Below are positions 33,061 to 39,918 of a stretch of DNA of 39,918 bases, piece after piece. Below the pieces are notes generated by a model that was given only the letters and a program-made list of their open reading frames with translations, was not told where the DNA came from and searched no databases. The translations under genes were made by a program, and so were the position numbers. The stretch's first letter is position 1. The number at the start of each line of letters is the position of its first letter. Origin of the DNA: Welwitschia mirabilis (taxonomy: Eukaryota > Gnetophyta > Gnetopsida > Welwitschiales). The DNA lies in NCBI GenBank assembly GCA_051453625.1, contig JBOZIK010000001.1, positions 200,351,643 to 200,391,560 of the forward strand, written 5' to 3'.

Positions 33061-33339
33061 CCACTTTGATCATCTTAAAGGTATTGTTACTAACTATAGA
33101 ATCCATTTTTAAAATACAATTATGAATAACATTAAGAAGGAATGTGAAATAATTCATAAAGTTCTAACTCTATATGACCCAAAAAATATTGACCTAGTAA
33201 AAGTTGTACAATATTAATTACAAATAATTTTATAATAAATAGTAATCTCTAATAGAAAATATTGGTTTCTATACTTTAATAATGCTCTATGAACCTTTAG
33301 AGATCTACTAGGATTTTGAAGCTCTATTAGGTTTTAGCG

Positions 33340-33430
33340 GATCTGAAGCACAGGAGGGAACGAGGCTTGGAGGGTCGCGGATTGGTGGGAGCAGTTTCAG
33401 TCCCTTGTCACTGAACACGGGGGCAATTTT
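33340..33430 (+). promoter_or_regulatory. LINE-C 5' UTR, G/C-richer block
   Basis: In an AT-rich window this block stands out (GGAGGGAACGAGGCTTGGAG, GTCGCGG, CACGGGGGCA) and retains several CpG. It lies just before ORF1 at the 5' end of the LINE, where plant L1 elements carry an internal promoter. Promoter function is inferred from position only. Confidence 0.45.
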
Positions 33431-33529
33431 AGCCATCAAATAGTTATTCTACGAGTAAGTTACAGGATTTTTTTCATTTAGTAGTTCTGGTCCATTTTTT
33501 AGGGTTTTTTCGAGGGGTCTGATCCCAAT

Positions 33530-34240
33530 ATGAAGAAGCCTTAGTTCTCCAGGGAAGAGAAATCCCTTATAGTGGACATCGACAAAGATGCCTATAGTGG
33601 GATCGAGAAGAAACTCAGATATAGTCTAATCGGAAAGTTTGTCTCCTCCAGTCCTTGATCAAGATTGGATTGGATCCATGAATTCATTGCTACTAAATGG
33701 ACAAGAGTTAGCAAATTTGATGTTATTGCAATGCCAAAAAGATTAGTGTTATTTCAACTAGATAACGAATGAGATGGTGATGAAGTAATCACAAGAGGAC
33801 CATGGTTTTTTGGTGTTCGTGGCCTTGCCCTAATCAAATGGACATCAAGGATGTAATCGGACCCGAATCTATTTAAGATACTCTTGATCTAGATCTACAT
33901 CCACAATTTTCTGTTAGAGTTTTGAGATGAAGATCTATTAAAGAGAATGGTATCTCAGTTTGATAAACTTATCAAACTCAACAAGATCACTATTAAATAG
34001 ACAAGATTAGTGTTAGCTAGATTCTATGTCTGCATGAGCCTGGAGGATACTAAGGAGATCCAATCTATAAAGTTTAGATCTAAATGGGGAATTTGTGATC
34101 TTGACATCACCTATAAAAATCTTCGGATCCCTTGCATAGTTTGTGAAAAATCAGGATATCTCTCTGGAATATATGCTTCTCTTGAAAAGAAATGTTCACA
34201 TTGTGAAAGATTGGGTTATCTATAAGAAGAATATCAAAAA
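33530..34240 (+). pseudogene. LINE-C ORF1 remnant (DUF4283 and zinc knuckle)
   Basis: Starts MKKP at 33530. The DUF4283-like pattern reads KKLRYSLIGKFVSSSP, then WIHEFIATKWTRVSKFDVIA, LFQLDNE-stop-DGDEVITRG, PWFFGVRGLALIKWTSRM, matching YSLVGKFxxxRP...VEVxxxxNxxFxFxFxxEEDRDxVLxxGPWxFxxxxLALxxW. Then VLARFYVCMSLEDTKEIQSI and YKNLRIPCIVCEKSGYLSGI, the YExLPxFCxxCGxxGHxxxxC-type knuckle with His and last Cys changed. A second knuckle-like KKCSHCERLGYL follows directly. The product would bind LINE RNA. Stops are frequent before 34010. Confidence 0.85.
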
Positions 34241-34624
34241 ATATCGATTAATATTGAAGAAAAGACAAAGGAAACTTGTATTTTTTGTGGGAAAACTAGT
34301 TACAATTAAAACATATTCCAACATAAGCAAAGGAAAGAATAAACCAAAAAAAGTACTACTATTTTTCCCAAGGAAAGAAAGAAAAATAAAGCATTGGAAC
34401 TGGAGCATAACCCCTTTCAACCTCTTATGGATGAGAATGATACCCAATAACCTTTAAATGACAATGAACATAATGAAGTAGAAGCTTAAACGAAGGGAAG
34501 GCCTAGCAAATAGAACTCTCCGAGAATGAGAAATGATAGAGAACATCGCAAATAGTTCCCAAGCCATCATCAAATATACCTTAAAAAAAGGTCAAGCACT
34601 CAGAAAGGGGTAAAAACACCCCTA

Positions 34625-35300
34625 ATGAATTGTCTCACATGGAATTGTAGGGGATTAGGATTCTCCTATAAGAAAATGACTTTATGAAACCTAATCATTC
34701 AATATAACATCAATTTAGTTTGCTTATAGGAAACGAAGATTAAAAATAATATAAGACAAAAGAATTTAGGATAGCAATAGACTTCTTTTACCATTACAGC
34801 CCAAGGCAACTTTGGTGGCCTTCTGATTTCTACTAAAAGAGAGGCAGATCTAATTCACAATAGCAATAACCACATCACAATTATCCTTAAAAAAAAGGTT
34901 GGACTGTTATAAATCTTTATAGTCTAAAATACAATCAAAATAAGGCATTTATCTTGGAAGAAGCTCAGAGGATAGTAGTAGATAAATCTAACTGGCTCTT
35001 CTTAGGTGATTTTAATCAATGTCTTCATCACTAGGAAAAATCAGGAGGTGATAACTAGAATTCTGGAGGTGTCTCAATACTAAAAGAATTTTTAGTAAGA
35101 CACTTCCTCACAGACGTCCCTATTACTGGGTAAAAATACACATGATCGAATAGAAGAGCAGGTACAGATCTAATAATGTCTAAGATTGATAGAGTTCTGA
35201 CTAGGAATGATCTAGCTAAACTTCTATTTGAAGCTTATGGTCTGAATAGGATTTCCTCATACCACCATCCTATCAAACTCAGAGTGGGGGTAATTTCACC
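34625..35300 (+). pseudogene. LINE-C ORF2 endonuclease domain remnant
   Basis: ORF2 begins MNCLTWNCRGLGFSYKKMTL at 34625, the usual MNCLSWNCRGLGxP start of plant L1 endonucleases. It continues INLVCL-stop-ETKI (Gln to stop at LQETK), FGGLLISTKREADL, WLFLGDFNQCLHH (GDFN at 35005-35016), GVSILKEFLV, TDVPITG and MSKIDRVLTRNDL. The C-terminal SDHxPI block appears as SYHHPIKL, so the catalytic Asp is lost. The enzyme would nick target DNA for priming; this copy is dead. Confidence 0.88.
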
Positions 35301-35899
35301 CCAGAAAACTCCATTTTGTATGGAACAGTATTAGTTTAACTAGACAAAAACTAGAGTGTTATTGGAAAAAAGATGGACAAAGTATGATGGAATCCAATCT
35401 ATAACTTTTTTATAGAAGGAACTTAATACCCAAAAGGCTTACATAAGGGATTGAAGAAGGAAAGAGAAAGAGAGGTTTGAATCTAAAACTGAGCTTAAGG
35501 AGGAAATCAAATGAATCTAAACTAAGCAGGAGGATGGAGGTAACTAGGACAATCTATGGATAAAATATCAGTGCCTAATGGATATTCAAGAAATAAACAT
35601 TAATAAAGAACATTACCGGAGAGAACGCTTAAGGATTAAGTGGATAAAAGAGGATGATAAACATATTAGATTCTTCTTTCAATAGGCCAACCAGCACAAA
35701 TCAGACAATAGGATCAAAAAACTATCTATAAGAGTCAAATCACAGAAAATGAAGAGGATATAGCTAAGGAATTGCAGACTTATCTTAAGAAAGACTGGGA
35801 ATGAAATGATATCGTCCCCAGCCTAATTCCAGAAAATAATAAAGTCTCGAGTAAAAATAATTATATATTAACTAAACCTCTAAGTAGAGAAGATATCTT

Positions 35900-36760
35900 A
35901 TCTATTTTTAGATCCTCAAGAATAACCAAGTCCATGGCCTTGATGATTAGTTGATTGAACTTTTCAAATCCCACTTCTCCATCCTAGGGAATAACCTTCA
36001 CGATGTAATGTAGGAAGTATTCCATAGTAGATGGATTTCTAGGGAAATAAACAGAACTAGGGTGGTACTTATACCAAAAAAAAAAGGATGATAAAAAACT
36101 ATAGGATTTCAGACCTTTAGGTATTTGTAACATTATTTACAGAATTTTTGCGAAAATCATGGTTGACTAAATCACCCCTTACTTTTCAATGTGATTTCAG
36201 AGAACTAAGCCGGCTTCATTTGATCTAGGTATATCTAAGACCAAATCCTCTTGACTCATGAGATCATTCACTTTGTTAAACAATACAAATTTTCTCTCCT
36301 TATTGCTAAATTATATATCTCTAAAGCTTATGATTCTATTATTTAGCAAGAGTTAAGGTGTATTCTTAGGAAAACAAGATTTTCTCAAGATATTATTAAT
36401 CTCCAGCTAGACATGCAGGTTATGCCAAATTTAGTATGGAGGTCAACAATCATAAATCAAATTTCTTCTCAATAGGAAGATCGCTAAGACAAAGGGACAT
36501 CCTATCCCCATACCTTTTTCTTTTTGTGATAAATGTATTACAGTTTTTTTGAGAAGGAATGGAGTTACAGGAATTAAAATTGGAGGCTAAACCTTTTTCA
36601 ATAATCACTATGTAAACAACACCATCATTATGACAAGGATATCATGTTAGTAATAAAAAGCAATCAAAAATGCCATAAACATATTTGCAGAGGTAACAGG
36701 GTTACACACTAATTGGAATAAATCAAAAATACATAATTTGAGTAGAAAATGTATTAAAGG
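35900..36760 (+). pseudogene. LINE-C reverse transcriptase remnant
   Basis: NRTRVVLIPKKK near 36050, DFRPLGICNIIYRIFAKIMV, then IHFVKQYKFSLLIAKLYISK and AYDSI (36290-36335), YPH/GTSYPHTFFF and, at 36606-36626, HYVNNTI. Box A should be LDxSKAYD; here Asp is Tyr (KLYISKAYD, TAT at 36314). Box C should be YADD; here it is YVNN. So all three catalytic Asp are changed. TNWNKSKIHNLSRKC and DIQDIYLGIP follow, the usual downstream blocks. Stops and frameshifts are numerous. Confidence 0.88.
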
Positions 36761-36799
36761 AGGTAAAATTGCCTAAATCCTGAGTACAAAGTTAGGAGA

Positions 36800-37600
36800 T
36801 ATACAGGATATCTACTTGGGTATCCCTCTTCGAAATTTGCATAAGAATAATACCTAGAATTACATCTTGGAATCCATCTAAAGGTGGTGCAACTTATGGA
36901 AAAATAACTTTCTCTCCTTCAAAGCTAAAATCATTCTCACAAACTCTTGCTTAATTTTCTCTTTCTAGTACATAGCTTCCATTATCGCCCTCCCCCCGTC
37001 CCTGAGAAATATCATTCAAATAATTAATAGGATCTTAAAGAATTTTATTTGGTTAGAAGAAAAAAATCACCACCAAATTCATCTCTGTAAATGAAAGACT
37101 ATTGCCCACCCAAAGAAATCAGGAGATTGGGGATTCAGAAACCTGAAGATTACATCCTCACTAGAGTACATAGAATTTTAAAGAGGTCATCCCTGGTGTG
37201 ATTTGATTAATTACAAATACAAAGATTAGGTAAATTATCATGGGGAGTTCTATCTAAGAAAATAGAATGCATACAAGAAGTATTAGAAGGAACAAATTCT
37301 AGAAAAAATTAAGTTTTTTTCTGGTTAAAAGACCATCAGAGAATTTTAACTAGACATCAATTACTTAATATGGGATTCCAAGTAAACTCAAACTATCTAA
37401 TATACCTGTCCAATTCAGAAATAGCACAACATCTATTTCATCACTACTTTTAAAGCAAAGTATTAATCTCCATAATGATGAAGTACTATCAAACCTGCAA
37501 CGCCTCTGATATGCATTTATTAGGTGGGATCTGTATGACATTTTGGCATATTTGGTAGACCAAAAATAATCTAGATTTTAATAATGCCCCCTATCCTTTC
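36800..37600 (+). pseudogene. LINE-C ORF2 C-terminal part (zf-RVT-like)
   Basis: YLGIPLRNLHKNNT, LWKNNFLSFKAKIILTNSCL, then RNIIQIINRILKNFIWL and HPKKSGDWGFRNLKI (about 36815-37155) are the conserved order after plant L1 RT. WLKDHQRILTRHQLLNMGFQ and AQHLFHHYF, then TFWHIW-stop-TKNNLDFNN (37330-37582), correspond to the zf-RVT end WRLxxxxIxTxxxLxxxG...LFxxC...WxIWxxRNxxIF. The metal-binding Cys are mostly lost. Confidence 0.8.
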
Positions 37601-37652
37601 CTATAAATATAGCAGAATGATTATTCACCTTCACTTCCAAATCAAAATCACA

Positions 37653-38495
37653 ATGGAAACAACACCAATAATTAATCCTTCTAATCTAGGCCTCTTTAAA
37701 GGATGTCATGCTCTATGGAATAAAGTATAAGCATTGGGGTGGGAACTCCTTCTGCATAAGCTTAGAGAATACCAGAGAACTAATATTACCCCCTTCTACA
37801 GAGGATGGAGAGAAGGACACACCACATTCCGAAGAACTCTAATAAAAATCACTAAAAACTCCCTTTCTAAGCTACTGGAGATCCTTGCAGAAGGCAACTG
37901 GATTCCATTTAGAAAAAGAGGGTAACACAAAGCACTGTACTTCTTTCCCGATGAGGTTTCTAAACTGCCCAGTGGGCATATTAGCAGAAATGTACTACCA
38001 CCCCCTTAGGGACTAGTTGTAGAACTCGTGGACCCTTACTTCATTTAATTAGGAAAATTGCTCTAAACTTTTAAGTATTCATTTTACTTTCCTCAAATCT
38101 CTTGACTTGGACATCAGGTAAACCTGCCATTCTTTTTCATCCAAATTCTTAAACATAAGGATTTCTCAAGGCACTCAGAATTAGTCTTGGCCCTTTAGAT
38201 AGCAGCACAAGAAATTAAGGTAAGAAAAGTCCCTTCCCTCTTCCTAAACGTTGTCCTCACTAGAATCTCCCTAAGAGAATCTTTATAATAAGAATCTCTT
38301 CCAAAAGAAATCCTATTTTAGAGGAAACCACTACATATGGCAACCCTAGTAAGATAGGGATGACTTCATCCCCAAGTCATTCAGGGAAGACGTCTTCTCC
38401 CCTGACCCAATAAAATATAGATGAGGAGCCTTACTCTAGCACAGCCTCAGAACTAGCTCAGGATCAACTGTCATCCAACTCTCAAGAGCAAGGTA
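37653..38495 (+). pseudogene. LINE-C ORF3-like frame (unknown function)
   Basis: Begins METTPIINPSNLGLFKGC at 37653. The open piece 37734-37925 holds MGWELLLHKLREYQRTNITP, then GHTTFRRTLIKITKNSLSKL and LLEILAEGNWIPFRKRG. A stop and frameshifts follow, then ALYFFPDEVSKLPSGHISRN, GHQVNLPFFFIQILKHKDFS, and a Ser/Thr-rich tail (GMTSSPSHSGKTSSPLTQ, QDQLSSNSQEQ). LINE-A and LINE-B carry the same order. It starts about 70 bp after the end of the RT C-terminal similarity. Function unknown; coding is inferred from shared patterns rather than an intact frame. Confidence 0.55.
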
Positions 38496-38742
38496 GGTGT
38501 TGCGATGTGTATTTATGCTTCTAATTCTAATATTCTAAAGATCAAATTTAACTTACAATATCTAAAAAGCTAAATGTCTAATTGTACATAAACACATTTG
38601 TATAGTGGGATCAACCCAATTGTCGTACACTTAAAGAAGACTATCAAAAGAGAATATGAAAAATTGCTTTTATAAAGAAAAGAATAAATATTTTGGACTT
38701 ATGCTTTCAAAAAATAAAATTAAACAATGCAAATATGAAGAT

Positions 38743-38842
38743 NNNNNNNNNNNNNNNNNNNNNNNNNNNNNNNNNNNNNNNNNNNNNNNNNNNNNNNNNN
38801 NNNNNNNNNNNNNNNNNNNNNNNNNNNNNNNNNNNNNNNNNN
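38743..38842. other. Assembly gap inside the left LTR copy
   Basis: 100 N. In the right copy the matching position (about 39660) is the start of an AATG-rich simple repeat, so the gap probably falls at such a tract. Confidence 0.85.
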
Positions 38843-38941
38843 TCCCTGTAAGATCAATTTATGTTAAACAAACTTCTTTACATTCAAGTGGCATCAATCT
38901 CTAGGATCACTCAAAGGTGTAAGGAGTAGGATCTACCAAAT

Positions 38942-39075
38942 AAATGTGGTAATCACTCAGATCGCATGAAGCGCAAAGTGTAGACCAAGTTTATTGCAAA
39001 TAAAAATCAATGTGATAATCCCCAAGATTATATGAAGTGCAAGGTGTAGACCTAATATATTGTTGAATTGAAATA
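38942..39075 (+). repeat. Two degenerate 66-bp tandem units
   Basis: AATGTGGTAATCACTCAGAT...GAAGCGCAAAGTGTAGACC (from 38942) is followed at 66 bp by AATGTGATAATCCCCAAGAT...GAAGTGCAAGGTGTAGACC (from 39008). They lie between the LTR copies. Confidence 0.75.
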
Positions 39076-39311
39076 TGAATTCTTAAAATTAGACTTAAAA
39101 GTAAACAAAGGAAAATTACAAGAAATAAAAATTATAATTTTTAAGAAAGGAAATTAAAGTACACTCTAAATGGATAATCAAATAATTACTTGTAGATCAA
39201 AAGGTAATCAAGCAATCGCAAGTAGAACCAAGAGATAAAAATACAATACTACTCAAACAAAAAAATTGACATGAATTCAAAATACTTACTTGAGTAATAA
39301 CAATCTTCCTT

Positions 39312-39451
39312 TTCTCTTAAAGTCTTTCCTGGCAATGGTGCCAAAATGTTGCGATGCATATTTATACTTCTAATTCCAATATTCTCTTGAGGTCTTCCCT
39401 GATAATGGAACTAAAATATTATGATGTGTATTTGTGCTTCTAACTCCAATA
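39312..39451 (+). repeat. 70-bp tandem duplication of the PBS-LTR junction
   Basis: Units at 39312-39381 and 39382-39451 share TTCTCTT, GTCTT(T/C)CCTG, CAATGG or TAATGG, AAAAT(G/A)TT(G/A)(C/T)GATG and CTTCTAA(T/C)TCCAATATT. Each copy contains a PBS-like block followed by the start of the LTR. The second PBS is more degenerate. Confidence 0.8.
39328..39343 (-). other. tRNA-Asp-like primer-binding site
   Basis: The - strand reads TGGCACCATTGCCAGG, close to the TGGCGCCGTTGCCGGGG site used by many plant Ty3/gypsy elements. Four bases separate it from the LTR end at 39350 (…CAACA on the - strand). Differences are mainly CG to CA, consistent with methylated-CpG decay. Confidence 0.65.
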
Positions 39452-39661
39452 TTCTAAAGATTTAATTTAACTTGCAACATTTAAAAAGCTAAATGTCTAA
39501 TTGCACATAATACACATTTATATAGTGGGATCAACCCAATTGTCATACATTTAGAGAAGACTATCAAAAGGGAATATGAAAAATTGCTTTCATAAAGAGG
39601 AGAATAAATATTTTGGACTTTTTCTTTCAAGGAAATAAAATTAAAGAATACAAATATGAAT

Positions 39662-39727
39662 ATGGAATGTAATGCAATGTAATGAAATGAAATGCAATGT
39701 AATGAATGCAATTCTAATGTAATGAAT
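39662..39727 (+). repeat. AATG/ATGTAATGCA simple-repeat tract
   Basis: Interspersed AATG, ATGTAATGCA and AATGAAATG units over about 65 bp, inside the right LTR copy. The open frame on the other strand here (39481-39711) is a by-product of this repeat and has no recognisable protein. Confidence 0.8.
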
Positions 39728-39918
39728 TAATTAAAAGTTCAATCTACTATCACTTAGATTGGTCCTTATAACCTATTTCAATTACAAATTAATGTCACTT
39801 AAATTATAATTAAGATCATCTATAAGAAAAAATAATAAAATAGTTGAAAAGATTTCAATTCAATCAATACTTTTATTAATGAAATTGAAGTACATCCACT
39901 TATGACAATAACTCCTCA

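Larger units (their letters stand above)
26600..33330 (+). mobile_element. Athila/Tat-type gypsy, 5' half (gypsy-R), interrupted by a LINE
   Basis: A + strand gypsy remnant: non-coding leader (26600-26801 and 29099-30700), gag (about 30760-31300), gag-protease linker and protease (about 31830-32519), and RT N-terminus (about 32800-32960). The leader is split by a - strand LINE with a 20-bp target duplication. The 3' part is missing because another LINE begins near 33330. The remaining sequence of the leader (29119-30700) has no gene, only AT-rich DNA shared in inverted form with gypsy-L. Confidence 0.75.
33330..38502 (+). mobile_element. Near full-length plant L1-like LINE (LINE-C), 3' end cut
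   Basis: Order on the + strand: a G/C-richer 5' UTR (about 33340-33430), ORF1 with a DUF4283-like domain and zinc knuckles, ORF2 with endonuclease, RT and C-terminal zf-RVT-like part, then ORF3-like sequence. Its 3' portion (about 37525-38495) is the inverted equivalent of 27478-28431. Compared with LINE-A, roughly the last 675 bp are missing, because an LTR element begins at 38503. All frames are interrupted. Confidence 0.88.
38503..39918 (-). mobile_element. LTR retrotransposon or TRIM-like element (- strand), inserted in LINE-C
   Basis: Two copies of an LTR-like segment: 38503-38742 (then a gap) and 39418 to past 39660. They are clearly similar for about 240 bp (TATTCTAAAGAT, AAAAAGCTAAATGTCTAATT, TATAGTGGGATCAACCCAAT, ATTTTGGACTT). 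A tRNA-Asp-like primer site on the - strand (39328-39343) precedes an LTR start TGTTGCGATG at 39350. This places the 5' LTR on the right and the internal part leftward. No coding domain is visible between. The insertion cuts LINE-C at about 38502. The right LTR runs off the window. Confidence 0.7.

Noticed and set aside
1-33330. The first gypsy pol and gypsy-R as halves of one element
   Set aside because: Both are + strand, but the RT-integrase half lies 30 kb upstream of the gag-protease half, the wrong order for one insertion split by nesting.
34143-34457. 104-codon open frame overlapping LINE ORF1
   Set aside because: It is in another frame from the zinc-knuckle reading and is Lys/Ile-rich without a motif.
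39481-39711. Open frame on the - strand at the window end
   Set aside because: Produced by AATG-type simple repeats within an LTR; no recognisable protein.
1-39918. Host protein genes, tRNA, rRNA or CRISPR arrays
   Set aside because: No cloverleaf-like or rRNA-like sequence, no regular spacer array, and all convincing coding similarity is retroelement-derived.

Overview
The window is strongly AT-rich plant nuclear DNA, almost certainly angiosperm, built from old nested retrotransposons. I found no intact host gene, tRNA, rRNA or CRISPR array. The diagnosis rests on conserved protein motifs read through many stops and frameshifts: Athila/Tat-type Ty3/gypsy gag, protease, RT and integrase; two Ty1/copia elements, one of SIRE type; and a plant L1-like LINE with DUF4283/zinc-knuckle ORF1, endonuclease and RT. 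Every coding region is dead. Many in-frame stops sit where the family has Gln, Arg or Trp, as expected from deamination of methylated cytosines. Several N runs are assembly gaps, and two of them are flanked by near-identical short duplicates.

Layout. 1-2469 (+): RT to integrase C-terminus of an Athila/Tat gypsy element cut by the window edge, then non-coding DNA and an LTR-like stretch near 4204-4985. 4990-7578: no recognisable gene, with an imperfect foldback at 6665-6995. 7579-12290 (+): a decayed copia element (gag, protease, integrase, RT, RNase H, candidate 183-bp 3' LTR). 12291-15460 (-): the 5' half of an Athila/Tat element, cut inside its protease by that copia LTR. About 15460-25612 (-): a complete but dead SIRE-type copia with two ~1.2-kb LTRs, PBS and PPT. 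25618-25735 continues the interrupted gypsy. About 26600-33330 (+): a second Athila/Tat 5' half, head-to-head with the first and interrupted by a 5'-truncated LINE (26802-29098, - strand, 20-bp target-site duplication). About 33330-38500 (+): a near full-length LINE of the same family, cut at its 3' end by an LTR element in - orientation (38503 to the window end) that carries a tRNA-Asp-like primer-binding site.

The elements do not work together as a pathway; they record successive insertions. Gypsy elements came first, then copia and LINE copies landed in them, and an LTR element landed in a LINE. The least expected observations are the inverted gypsy pair centred near 26.17 kb, an extra reading frame (here 'ORF3') downstream of the LINE RT region in three LINE-family segments, and loss of catalytic Asp in three of the four RTs whose catalytic box is visible.
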